Shown: positions 1-9,785 of the stretch, in pieces | How the letters are laid out: the number at the start of each line of letters is the position of its first letter | How positions within the stretch are numbered: the stretch's first letter is position 1 | Origin: Phytophthora colocasiae | Taxonomy: Eukaryota > Oomycota > Peronosporomycetes > Peronosporales > Peronosporaceae | Assembly: GCA_018806915.1 (NCBI GenBank) | Contig: JAGKQI010000061.1 | Coordinates: forward strand, 496,001-560,000 | DNA: 64,000 nt | Direction: 5' to 3' | Notes under the pieces: model-generated | What the model was told of the DNA's origin: nothing | The model's input: the letters and a program-made list of their open reading frames with translations, nothing else | The model's database searches: none | Translations under genes and position numbers: made by a program

Positions 1-25
1 ACTCATCGTTGGAAGTGCGGTCAAC

Positions 26-946
26 GCCGACGCACACGTCGGCGGATTCTCCAACCGCATCCTCTGGTACTGTAACCCAGTACCAGTACGTGTCAAGACG
101 TTCAACGTCTCGACACTCGGTGTCTGCACTGCAGATACACCCGTCTCAGTCCCGGACTGAGACTCGCGCAGCTCCCTGAGCTTGCGCCGCGAAGATCTAC
201 CGTGGAGCCCGGCTCCAGGCGCTCCACGTCCAAGGCATCGCACCTTGGACGGGACGTTATCGCAATCGTCAGCGGATTCCTTCCGCTGACTCGCACTATC
301 AAGCCCTGCTTGAGTGCCGCTCATCGCGTGCAGCGCTGCCGCACGTGAGCACGCAGGTTGTTCGGGTGCTGGGCGTTTGCAACCGCCAGCACCTCCTGCC
401 GCGCAGTCGGTTCCCTGAACCGCTGCGCCTCCATCCGCTCCCGGAGCGGATGAAGCAACCCCATCGTCGACTCCCGGAGTCGACGTGCTCTCGCTAGCTT
501 CCTGCGCTAGCGAGTGTTCGCTTGTACACATATCATCCGTTCCCAGAGCGGATGTACGATCGCTAGTTCCCGGAACTAGTAGCGACTGTTCGCCTATACA
601 CGTCTCATCAGCTCCCGGAGCTGATGACCGATCGCTAGTTCCCGGAACTAGCAGCGAAGCGCCAGTGGCGTCAGCTCCCAGAGCTGACGCACGCCTTTCG
701 GTTCCCCGAATATTATTTGCTTCGTCAACTCCCAGAGTTGACGCGACGTCGTCGGCGCGACCCTTGGGGCTTGAAGTACCTCCAAGGATACCGGTAATAC
801 CGGTATTTTACCTTCTCTCAGGTGAATGCGATTCACCTGACCATCACTCATGTGACAAACATCATTCAGATGTTTATGCGTCAGGTGATTCACATTCACC
901 TGACCATCACTCATGTGACCGCGACCCTTCGGCTCAGATTTCTGAG
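26..946. repeat. Array of short hairpins downstream of gag-protease
   Basis: A run of perfect or near-perfect inverted repeats. Arms (left/right start): 64/80 (7 bp), 143/155 (9), 227/243 (9), 268/282 (9), 432/444 (9), 465/477 (9), 491/506 (8), 534/549 (6), 563/573 (7), 606/618 (9), 634/645 (8), 669/681 (9), 697/706 (5), 723/735 (9), 788/800 (7), 818/831 (10), 857/869 (7), 881/896 (8). Many loops are exactly CCG or CCA, flanked by CTC...GAG or GTTC...GAAC. Two copies of an 18-base segment starting GACCATCACTC occur at 838 and 902. The stems are far more numerous than chance allows. Small ORFs here on either strand look like by-products of the palindromic structure. No promoter or terminator function can be shown. 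Confidence 0.9.
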
Positions 947-2560
947 TCGACACATTATTTTTCTCCCAACGTCGCTCGGAGTCGTTGATGGTCGCCGGCG
1001 GCGATCGGAGGCAGCGGCGGCCGCTGCTGCCTCAACTGGGGATCCGCATGCACCGGCCGGTGCATGTGTAGCACTGACAGGGCCATCGCTCTCTGTCGCG
1101 CATGTGTTGTTGAAGCGTACGAGCGTACGCTTCTCCCAGTTGATCACCGGGTCATGCCGTGCAAGCCACGGCATGCCTAATACCAAGTCGAACTTATCGT
1201 CTAGATCCAAGACGATAAGATCTTCTACAAACGTCCTTCGTTTGTAAGAGAAGCACACACGGACTACGCGCTTCTCAGTCCTCACGGTGGCACCTGTTGC
1301 CAACCGCACCTCCAACACGCCGCGAGGCGTGTCGGCCTCCTTGAAGTCAAACCTACGAAGACTTCCCTGCCGAACAAAGTTGTTCGACGCGCCCGAGTCC
1401 ACTAGGGCACGAAGAGAGTTCGCTCTCTTCGACATCACGTTCAGGATGACAAGGTTTGGCTTGTCATCTTGCAGCTTACAGCGAGAAACCTTCTCGCTGG
1501 GGGCAGCAGTCCTCATCGTCGCGTGTCCAAGCTCGACACGCGAGACTGCATCACCAGTAGGACGCCCCGCGCCTACTGGTCCTTGGCGTTTTTTTGAACG
1601 CCCGCCCGCTGTGCACTCGCGTGCATAGTGACCGATGTTACTACACTTGTAACATCGAACCTTGACGTTCTTACGCTGCTGTTGACCAGCAGTCGTAGCA
1701 CTCGAGAGGTCCATAGGTTCCGGACCTCCCGTCTTCGCAACGGGACGCGCCGGCTTTGGCGCGTTCGCATGGAGTTTAGCTTGACGCCGGCTAAACTCCT
1801 CTTGCATTGCAAGGCTGATCGCCTCTTCGAGAGTATTCGGATACTCTCGGAAGCGATACGTCTTGACGGGACCATCTCTTAGTCCCTTCATGAACGTGAC
1901 GACCTTGGTCGCCTCGTCGATCGGGTTGGCCACTATGTTCGATACCAAGTATCGAGCACGCTGGGCAAAGGTGTGAACATCATCCTTGCCCTGCTGCAGA
2001 TCGAGAAACTCCGCTCTCGATCTGAACTCGTTCTTCGGAGGCTCAAACGCAAGTTTGAGTTCCTCCTTGAACACCTCATACGTGCTGAAGCACGTAGGAT
2101 CCGAGAGTCGGCGCCCATAGGCCCAACTCCTCGCACGTCCGCCAAGACATGACATGGCGAACGCGACCTTCGACATCGGATCGACGATACGTCGAGCCGC
2201 AACTGCTGTGTCAAGTTCGACAAGCCAACGAAGGAGGGTCTCGTCCTCCTTCCCCGTGTAGGTACTCACGTGGAGTTTCAACGACTCCACGCGTGGCTTA
2301 GGGGAAGCCACCGAGGCAGCAACATCTCGTTGCTCCTTAACAATGTACCCCAGAGCAACACCGTGTTGCTCTGTCGGCGATAGCGTACGAAGCATCGTCG
2401 CTACCGCTGCCTCTCCAATGACTTGTGAAAGTCTTTGGAGAGCTTCCCACTCTGGATCTGACAGGTGGGCGCAGTCCGTGCGCGTCTCGGACATGTGAGG
2501 GGTCCCAGCGGATCCCTCATCCATTGGGGAGTTCTCTACCCCGCGTTCGTATGACTCCAT
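911..2560 (-). CDS. Gag-protease polyprotein of the hairpin-rich gypsy element
   Basis: This 549-residue ORF is intact. Residues 1-90 are a variable leader containing the motif EWEALQRLSQVIGEA. Residues about 95-270 form the capsid-like retrotransposon gag domain (W, Y/F and LxxGL-type spacing). A CCHC zinc knuckle, CYKCSNIGHYAREC, lies at about 302-315 (DNA 1615-1657). An aspartic protease follows, with the active-site motif DSGAS at about residue 387 and a downstream VLGMPWL motif. The C-terminal tail is Ala- and Arg-rich. Gag would form the virus-like particle and bind RNA; the protease would cut the polyprotein. The ATG at 2560 lies inside a 10-bp hairpin about 50 bases from the candidate LTR. 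Codons throughout the ORF are arranged so that neighbouring segments are reverse complements. The stop at 911 may be the natural end of this ORF or a break before pol. Confidence 0.85.
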   Translation of the reverse strand: MESYERGVENSPMDEGSAGTPHMSETRTDCAHLSDPEWEALQRLSQVIGEAAVATMLRTLSPTEQHGVALGYIVKEQRDVAASVASPKPRVESLKLHVSTYTGKEDETLLRWLVELDTAVAARRIVDPMSKVAFAMSCLGGRARSWAYGRRLSDPTCFSTYEVFKEELKLAFEPPKNEFRSRAEFLDLQQGKDDVHTFAQRARYLVSNIVANPIDEATKVVTFMKGLRDGPVKTYRFREYPNTLEEAISLAMQEEFSRRQAKLHANAPKPARPVAKTGGPEPMDLSSATTAGQQQRKNVKVRCYKCSNIGHYARECTAGGRSKKRQGPVGAGRPTGDAVSRVELGHATMRTAAPSEKVSRCKLQDDKPNLVILNVMSKRANSLRALVDSGASNNFVRQGSLRRFDFKEADTPRGVLEVRLATGATVRTEKRVVRVCFSYKRRTFVEDLIVLDLDDKFDLVLGMPWLARHDPVINWEKRTLVRFNNTCATESDGPVSATHAPAGACGSPVEAAAAAAASDRRRRPSTTPSDVGRKIMCRLRNLSRRVAVT

Positions 2561-2609
2561 ACGAACGAACAGCAGTCGGTCGTGGGACGGACTACAAAGT
2601 GCTACCAGG

Positions 2610-3071
2610 TGTAATGGGTCTACCTAGACCTATTAGATGGCGTACACGTGCGCTTACGTGTATGAGGAAGCGTGCAATTAGAATAGACTTAATTTAAGTA
2701 TACTTATTTATATAAGTATAATTAAATCAAATATAACTAAATTAAACTGCAAATTACCGTAAAATGAGAACTGTTATTGAATTTGGCATAAGCCAATTAT
2801 GGACCTCCTAAAACTGTTTGTTATCTATTTCTAAAGGGTCTGCCAACGTGTGGTTGGCAGAAACTCTGCTCAGTGATTGGTAGAAATCCGTTACTTTCTA
2901 CCAATAATATGCACAAATGCACACGAACCACCCAATAATGTGGTTCGCCCATGTATCCATTGGTGTGTACAGCACACCAAGGTCTGAGGCCCATTTCCAA
3001 CCTCTAACAGTTATCCTAACTGTTAGAGTTACAAGTGGTACAACCACTTGTACGTGTAACCCCGTTACACA
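2610..3071 (-). repeat. Candidate 5' LTR of the hairpin-rich gypsy element
   Basis: A 462-base segment beginning TG and ending CA, placed between the gag start and unrelated sequence. Just inside it (minus strand, from 2607) is TGGTAGCACTTTGTAGTCC, a plausible tRNA primer-binding site because it opens with TGG. The segment is AT-rich in the middle and has hairpins at 2617/2625, 2643/2656, 2839/2853 (9 bp), 2876/2895 (11 bp), 2924/2940 (8 bp), 2960/2973 (8 bp), 3002/3017 (12 bp), 3030/3043 (10 bp) and 3054/3064 (7 bp). The boundaries are inferred, as the partner LTR is outside the window. Confidence 0.5.
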
Positions 3072-3319
3072 TGTGAAACCGGAGTGATAGGATGGAAGGT
3101 GTGGAGATTTTGAAGATGTTGAATAGGGATCGAATCTGTGGAGTAAGTATGGGGAAGAACGCTGATCTTTGAAGTTGGAAAGATTACGTGGAATTGAAAA
3201 GAGGCCAGGCTGGAGTCGGGATCGCGTGGCGAAGTACCGGATCGTGATAAAGAATATGTAAGCGTGCTGATCGACTCCAGGTTCGGCTGATCACCTCCGG
3301 ACTGGTCGAGATCGCGAGA

Positions 3320-5897
3320 TCAGGGAGTCCCAGGAGGTGTAGGTGGAGCAGGCGGGTTAAACTTGTTTTCGAGCCGTGGGATCTGCCGAGACGGGTGGTC
3401 TGCCGGCTGATCGCGGTAATGGTTGCGCCAAAGGTCCTCTTGATCGCATTCTGCCAACGCAGAGATCAGATCGGTGGGCTCCGGTCGGTTCAGAGTCGGC
3501 TGGGCCAGGTTAGCCATTCGGGAGACCGATCCGGGGTACCAGTATACCCGATCACGGATAGTGGGGAAGTGCAGGAAGTAGGGATCGAGCAGAAGATCGA
3601 TGTCCGCCCACATCGCCCGCATGATGGGCAGGAATCGTCCCAATAGCAGCCGCCAACGTTCTCCGGTGCGGCTACGCCGTTGCCGACGTTCGAGGTAATA
3701 CCGATGGAGGTCAGGATCAGCCTCATACATCGCCTTCGTGATCTCGAGATAATGGGTCGATTCCCAGTAGGCCTGCAGGTGATCTGACTCGAAGGCTGCG
3801 TAGGCATCCGCGATCTGCCCCAACGGAGTTCCAGCACGACGATGTAGACCGAGATCGAAGATGAGGGGGGCCGGTCGGTTGCGGAGCACCTCCCAAGGTC
3901 GGGTAGCAAGTAGGGCCCAGTGATCAGGCTAGCCAACCATCCGACCCCGGCTCGGGAAGGGCGATTAGCCGGTGATCTCGCTGGGTAGAGGAATCCGGGA
4001 GGTAGCAGCAGCCTCTTGGACAATGTGGAGAGGATCATACCGACGATCGCCAAAGTTCCGATGAACATCGGATCCCACGGGAAGACATCACCAGCCGCAA
4101 ACTGCCGGACGTTCGCATACCCGGGAATAGACGAGCTGATCGCGAACAGAGGAGGGTGCAGCTGGGGGCGCGGCGAGCCGCCGGGAGAGCCGCCACCCGG
4201 AGATCCCCCACCGGGAGGGCTCCCGCCAGCTGGACTACCCCTCGGGGATCCCTGAGGAGAAGTGATCGGAGTCTGTGGGGAACTGCCGCCCGGAGGTGTC
4301 GGCTGCGCCGGAGGCGTCGAAAAAGGAGCAGACCCCCCTTGATCACCGGATGCTGGAGGAGGATTTCCATGCCGGCAGTGCCACGACAGCGATCGGAGTA
4401 TCGTAGCCCGAAGAGCGTCGTCGGATCCAGCGCCAGAATCCTCTTCGTCATCGTCATGCTCCGGATCGGGTTTGCGTTTGGACCGATCCGAGCCACCCTT
4501 CTTCGGGGAAGGTGCTTCCACGGTCACTTGCGAGGTGGCCTGGGTGCGATCTGTTTCCTCCGCATCCGGCCCAGTCGGGATCGCGGGTTCAGGACCCAGA
4601 TCGAAGGGGTCTGGGCCTTCCTCGTGCTTTTCTTCGAGCTCGGTCGCCTGGGCCTGGCCACCAGGTTGGTCTCCAGCGGGAACGTCAGGTGTGGCCGCGT
4701 CGTGATCGGTCGGGGGAGGCTCCGTCCGCGAGGCCTTGTGCGGGGGCGATGTAGCAGGAGATGGGGGCGGACTGAGAGCACGCTTGACCCCCCGTTCATC
4801 TTGAGCAGCGCGGAGCCGAGACACCATTTCGGTCAGGACGTTGGTAGTCGCCCATACGTTATCTTCTGCCTGATCGTAGTTCTCCTGCAGTGCTTGAAGA
4901 CTCGCTTCTAACTCCTGCACTTCGGCATGGGTACCGATCAGATCATCCTCTACGACAAACAGAATATGAGTGATCATGTTCAGGTGGAGGGGGATCTAGA
5001 CTATATGCGTACCTAGACGAGTGGATCGCTGTCGCTCGGTGCTGAGATCCGTCTGTGCCCTGTCGCGATCTGCGAACGCTTGGTCTCGTTCCACGAGTAG
5101 GCGATCCCGCTCCGAAGTGACTCGGTTCAGTTCGGAATTAGCGTGGGCGAGTTGATCGGTGACCAGGTCACGTTCGGCAGCGATACTGGTCAGGGAAGCG
5201 GTCGCTCGGGCGGAGTCCGCCAAGGCTCGATCTCGCTCAGCCAGGGCCAATCGGGTGGGAGCCCCGGTCGAAGGCGTGGGGCTGGAATCCAGTTGGAGAT
5301 GTGCAAGATCAGCCGAGATCCGGTTGTATTGGCCTTGGCGGTGACGGAGTCTTGCTTCGCCTCAGCCAGATCGCAAGCATGGATCCGGGCTTCCGCCTGG
5401 AGATCCTGGATCTCGTTAGTGGCTTGTTCCATCTCGTCAGTCAAACGAACCCGGTCCTCTGTAGCTCGATCTAGGTCTGCCTGAGCAGAGTTGAGACGCC
5501 GCGCGAACTCGTCGCGTTCCGATCGGAGCTGGTGAACCTGCACACGCAATCCATCGAGATCAGAGGCTTTCTCCGCGAGATCAGCGATCTCGCGCTCCAG
5601 ACGCGCGATCTCGCCCTGCTGGTCCACCCGGAACCGCTCCATGGCGTCGACATGCGCCCGAAGTTCCATGGCTTCACGACTTAGCTGATCGCGTTCGCGC
5701 ACCAGGCGATCCCGCCCTGGACTGCCCGGCATCGGCCCAGCCTCACCGGATGAGAGCGGGCGCGCGTGGTCTGGAGCCGGACCCGACGAACGTCGCGAGA
5801 TGTCGGAGTGGGGAGATGGCGGACCGTCAGGAGATCTTGGGGAGTCGGGAGGTGTGGGCAGATAATCGCTCCCCGGATCACTTCCTTGCTGACTCAT
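3320..5897 (-). pseudogene. Decayed coiled-coil, Pro/Ser-rich ORF of a retroelement
   Basis: The reading frame starts at 5897 and runs leftward through several frames (5897-5190, 5250-4996, 4977-about 3890, 3889-3320), so at least three frameshifts break a protein of about 850 residues. The N-terminus is acidic and Pro-rich (YLPTPPDSPRSP). A long heptad-rich coiled coil of Arg, Glu, Asp and Leu follows, then an acidic linker and a Pro/Gly-rich stretch (GSPPGGGSPGGG type). The C-terminal region (3889-3320) is helical, aromatic and Arg-rich, ending PPAPPTPPGTP. I recognise no catalytic motif. Its place beside an LTR suggests a structural or gag-like protein carried by the element. An unrelated host gene is possible but less likely. 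Confidence 0.5.
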
Positions 5898-5937
5898 GTG
5901 GGCCGGAGAAAGTCGGGTGATGGTGGTCGAGGTGCAG

Positions 5938-7482
5938 TGGGGTCACTTGTGTCTTGAACAGAAGATTGGAGAATGAGAAGTGGACCGAGACGGACCAACT
6001 TGCAGGCTGGGGGCGGATGTGGTGAAGCACGAATAAGAAATCCGAGAAAAGGCAACGTCAGGCCCAGAGAGAGTCGGATCAAGCGACAGGGGCCTCTGGC
6101 GAAGCAAGATGTCAGTTGATGGCCCCAGATTGCGCGAACGATGGCTGACGAATGGATCCAGATCGATGTTCGTCTCGATCTCGCCAGCGATGACGGATGT
6201 CTTGGTCGAGTGAGACTAAGTGATTGGAGAACCCCGCCGCACGGTCCCGCGTAGCGGCTCAAGGTCGGAGGAGAAAAGGCGCCTTGCCTGAGATCACATG
6301 AGAAGGAGATCAAGGCAGCAGAGGATCGGGACCGGTGCGATCTATGGTGGGCCGGTGACAACACAACCGTGAGATGCTGCCGAGGGGACATGATGGCAAC
6401 ATTGGTCACATGGGGAGCGGTGGTCAAGTCCAGGAAGATCAAGACCTGGAATGTCGACGACACAGGCACGCGAGATCAAGTATGAAGGTTGCTGATCGAG
6501 ATCATTGTTCAAGACGGTGAACCAAGATCGATGATCGAGATGGTTGATCGAGATCGGCTGATAAGCAGATCGAGATCGGCTGATAAGCAGATCGAGATCG
6601 GCTGATAAGCAGATCGGATGATCGAGATCGACAGATCGACAGATCGACAGATCGGCAGATCGGCAGATCGGCAGATCGACAGATCGACAGATCGGCAGAT
6701 CGACAGATCGGCAGATCGACAGATCGGTAGATCGAGATCGCGATCAGGGGTTAGGTGAGATCGAGATCGAAGATCGGAGGGGCAGCTGTGTAGCCGGATG
6801 TCAGGTGATCGTAGGATAGCAGATGAGGATGGGACTAGTAGACATAGGAATAATCATAAACAGAATCGAATTTGCTCTGGACATCACAAGTGCCTTTGTT
6901 CAAGACCGGAACTGGGAAGTACATTGCCCCCGGCATCAAGAAGGTAAGGAGAAGAGATCTAGCATAGAGGTTAATTCTGGATAATACATTGGCCAGTTTT
7001 ACCCTATCTAGTGATCTATCCTTTACGTGCGAACTACGGATCGGAAGGAATTGGCTGCTTGGCCTGACGATCTCGTCGACTCTCAACCCATCAAGACACC
7101 CGCTATAGGAAGCGGCAAGCATCGTAAAGGAAGGGACCGGATCCCCAACATTGGACCTTTGGAAGACCTGGATCGAAGACCAGGCGACCGGATCAAGGCT
7201 CGAGAACTCGCCTGTGACCCGGATCAACCCCTCCGAGGTAGAGTGACGTATTCCCACGCTATCTCACCACCCCTGCGTCACCCAAGACATTCTTCTCATC
7301 CCAAGACATCTTCAAAAGTTACCTGGAAGAGCGTAACCCGCCTACCGACGGGTACACAAGGTGAACACTACACGCAACAAGATCACGGATCATCGGGGGA
7401 CCCCCTCCGTTAGTCGGTGTCTGGGCGCAAGTGGCGATCGCGATCGGCCTCAACCAGATTTTGGCCAGATCCGCTCCACCAC
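5938..7482 (+). repeat. Long LTR (about 1.5 kb) related to the LTR at 58.6-60.1 kb
   Basis: The right 700 bases align with 59447-60142 at high identity, including shared blocks such as GATGGGACTAGTAG / GATGGGATTAGTAG, and both end GATCCGCTCCACCACA. The left part (around 6017-6098) aligns with about 58700-58795. The start at about 5938 is estimated from a shared TGGGG. It carries a GATC-rich tandem repeat at 6545-6740. The right edge abuts a TIR-like pseudogene, which it interrupts. Confidence 0.7.
6545..6740. repeat. GATC-phased tandem repeats inside the LTR
   Basis: Three tandem copies of a 22-base unit, GATCGAGATCGGCTGATAAG plus CA, from about 6545 are followed by a run of about a dozen 8-base units alternating GATCGACA and GATCGGCA to about 6740. 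The homologous LTR at 59.2 kb has a different 23-base repeat at the corresponding place, so this region turns over quickly while keeping GATC in every unit. Confidence 0.9.
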
Positions 7483-7920
7483 AGTCCTTCATGCCAGGCT
7501 CGTCAAACATGAACGACACAAACGACGTGTTGGCACTGGCAATGCGCGTGCCATTGTCGACCATCGTGTCGTTCCCAGCATTGTTGTCATCGCGGTAGTA
7601 TCGCCGCCACACCATGGACCAGCCGATCCACGCTGGGCTTGAAGCTCATGCCGTTTGTCATGAAGTAGAACTGCTCGTTGCGCGCCAGCGAGTAGCGCGT
7701 GTCTAGCCCTCGGTCCAGGTCGTTCAGCACCACGGGGAAGATCGGGCGGCCCTTATACTCGGCGAACGCCAGCTGATCGCGCAGCAACTCGTTGTCGATC
7801 ATCTGCTTGGATAGGAAGCCTGTGACGCTCTAACCCATGCCCCAAGGTGGAAGGAGACGCCGCCATTCTCGCATGGCGCTGTGGAAGCCTGCAACCTGAC
7901 TAGCTGCAGCAGCCTGCGAC
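7483..7920 (-). pseudogene. TIR-domain-like gene remnant cut by an LTR
   Basis: Read leftward from 7920, the frame gives a fragment containing REWRRLLPPWGMG, an in-frame TAG, then FLSKQMIDNELLRDQLAFAE, YKGRPIFPVVLND and LARNEQFYFMTNG. The pattern (FLSK, a polar loop, RDQLAFAE, a hydrophobic IFPVVL strand) resembles the second half of a TIR domain. After a frameshift near 7600 the sequence continues with MFDEPGMKD and ends exactly where the LTR ends (7482). One stop, one frameshift and the insertion make it non-functional. TIR domains mediate self-association or NAD cleavage in signalling; the assignment here rests on motif resemblance only. Confidence 0.45.
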
Positions 7921-8639
7921 TCATGCAGTCGCTCGTAAGCCACCTGAGATATCCAGCAATTTTCACTTTAATAAATCGGCTTTTACATTTTTACAGCGGT
8001 TCCTACTTAAATAAAGGTAAAACACATGTAAAAAGCCAGCACTGCTCCCAGTGATTGGGCGTAACTTTAACGAAAAAAGAGGTTACCACTGGTACATGTA
8101 CGCCGGATCATCTCTCTATGTTGGGCGCAGACAGCGCCGGTTCCCAGACGACACCGCAACAAGCAGCACGGTGCCAATCTCAAGAGCCGATCTCGCTGGC
8201 ATAACCACAGCACGTGGCTTTGGTCGAATGGCTCAACGGAGCATGTGCCAGCAAGGCAGCGAGGCAAGCAGCGAGAGCGGTAGTAGCAGAGAGGCACGCG
8301 CTGGCCGCCGTGAGTGGCGGATGGCATGAGGATGGCGGACAAGATCTACAGCGGCACAGGGGGTTTCCAGGGACCGAGAGGAAGGAGCGTAGGTAGGTTT
8401 GTTCGCTAACTGTAATGACACTTCGCTTTTTACTACAACGAGCTCAAGCGTGCTACACTCTAACACCTAATGGGCAAAACAACCCCAAGCAACACAAGTG
8501 AAGTAAACTATCTGGCTCGGACCGGCGATGACGCCATATCCGACCCAGAAGTTATGCATTTACCATGTCATGGTACTATAGCAGCAGATCTTCCGTTGCA
8601 ATTGTCATCGCTAGCGCCTCCTCACTCACGTGATCTGCT
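7921..8639. other. Interval without a recognisable gene
   Basis: I see only short, incompatible reading frames (for example minus 8067-8342 and plus 8214-8396), none with a recognisable motif. Part of 7960-8040 is AT-rich with near-repeated words. It may be the 3' flank of the Crypton relic or decayed host sequence. Confidence 0.4.
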
Positions 8640-8640
8640 T

Positions 8641-9785
8641 TCACAAGTACATGTGTCGTCCGTCATGATGATTATCCGAGATGGCATGGCCTCGAAGATA
8701 ATAGATCCAAAGTAATAGATCCAAAGCACTACATTGAATTATTGCTACGACGGTTCTGACATAATCTATTGTATATAGTGACGTAGGAAATTTCCTCTGC
8801 TCGTTTTGGTCTCGCCGTATACAATTGCAACAACATTGAAAAAATGCCTCGTTGAACACCTTGTCAGCCGAATGCAGCGGCAAGTCTGATATTCTGTAAA
8901 ACCCTGCAGGTAAAAGGCTTGACACGTCGATAATGTACTTCAACTGCAACATTACATTTTTGGCGCGCGAGTGACGCATGTGATGCTCTGGTTGAATATC
9001 GTGCTGCTTACTAAGCAGTCGATATGGTCGAATACCAGAGTTCTTGTCTCCAAAATGCCACAAGTTCCACGTAGATTTAACGCTAGCACGGGCAGGAAAT
9101 TGCCAGTTCGACGGTACAGAATGACAAAGTTGTCCGTCATTCCAATTCCAGGACTTCCATGCTGGTTGTGGCCCACTGTCGATTTCTTTGCTAACGTTTT
9201 GTGTATCAGGCCGCATCAACAAGCCACTTATGGCTTGTTGAAACTCAAGAACAAGCTTCGTTTTCAGCGCCTCAAATCTAGTGTCAATTTCATGCAATCA
9301 CACTGGAACAACTCCATTAACAACGAAATTTTGACGTAGCTCGTTGGTCACCTTTGATGCGGTATCGTTGGGTAAAGTTGTAGCCATGTCCTCTCACATT
9401 TGACTGATCTCGGCGCGAATGTCAACTACAGCAAACTGTTCTGAGCTAAATGGCAATCCGGTAATCATTCTTCCACAGAGTTGATCAGCACCTTCCCCGA
9501 AATGTATGCAGCGGTCCTTCAGTTTGCCGAGACTTTGTCCCATACGGACACTGGAGTTGGACCATTAACTTGTCCTAATGCATAGGAGCTATTTCCTTTG
9601 CGAAGACTATGAGTACCGATATCATCAACACTACAGTCTAGTGCTGATAATTCATCTTTTATAAGAAGCAAAACGCACCCAAATCGATTTTTTGTTGTCA
9701 TTCCCAAGGAAAAGTTGCTGCCCCATGCTCCGGACACGAAAAATATGGACAGTGATAGAAAGGATTGGACAGTGAGCTGGCTCGT
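8641..9785 (-). pseudogene. Crypton tyrosine recombinase, catalytic and C-terminal part
   Basis: From right to left: a frame with GCVLLLIKDELSALDCSVDD and then DIGTHSLRKGNSSYALG, the H-x-x-R box of tyrosine recombinases. The next segment, LKDRCIHFGEGADQ, matches the place where the family has a catalytic Tyr (DRYI type); here the codon at about 9509 is TGC, so Tyr is replaced by Cys. In-frame stops follow near 9395 and 9310. The last 218-residue frame (9297-8641) has PSNWQFPARASVKSTWNLWH, like the GCR1_C-type DNA-binding domain at the C-terminus of Cryptons. The enzyme would have excised and integrated a circular element. Lost Tyr, stops and frameshifts make it inactive. Confidence 0.7.

Larger units (their letters stand above)
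1..3071 (-). mobile_element. Hairpin-saturated Ty3/gypsy retrotransposon, 5' part (LTR, gag, protease)
   Basis: A minus-strand LTR retrotransposon that enters from the right and leaves the window at base 1. A candidate 5' LTR lies at 2610-3071, a 549-residue gag-protease ORF at 911-2560, and decayed or spacer sequence at 1-910. Throughout, the DNA is built of short inverted repeats with 3-10 base loops, in LTR and coding sequence alike; the field stops at about 3070, which I take as the element edge. Reverse transcriptase and integrase are not in the window and would lie to the left. The gypsy assignment rests on a retrotransposon-type gag domain, a CCHC knuckle and a DSGA aspartic protease. 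The right edge is inferred from the TG...CA ends and the end of the hairpin field; no second LTR is available to confirm it. Confidence 0.8.
3072..7482. mobile_element. Old gypsy-type relic: minus-strand coiled-coil ORF plus long LTR
   Basis: The right part (about 5938-7482) is homologous to the 5' LTR of the gypsy at 58.6-60.1 kb, in the same orientation and ending at the same CCACCACA. The left part holds a decayed ORF on the opposite strand whose ATG (5897) lies about 40 bases from the inferred LTR start. The simplest reading is that the LTR is the 3' LTR of a plus-strand element and that the minus-strand ORF lies antisense between pol and the LTR. Antisense ORFs at this position are known in some plant gypsy lineages. 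No gag or pol is left here; the left end was probably cut by the hairpin-rich element at 3071. Confidence 0.55.

Noticed and set aside
432..743. CRISPR-like array
   Set aside because: The units are palindromes with varying arms, not identical direct repeats with unique spacers, and the genome is eukaryotic.
485..988. Plus-strand ORF of 167 residues in the hairpin array
   Set aside because: Its repeated peptide pattern is created by the palindromes; it has no family features and overlaps the minus-strand frame in the same repeats.
4156..4911. 251-residue plus ORF opposite the coiled-coil relic
   Set aside because: Arg- and Gly-rich shadow of the opposite-strand frame.
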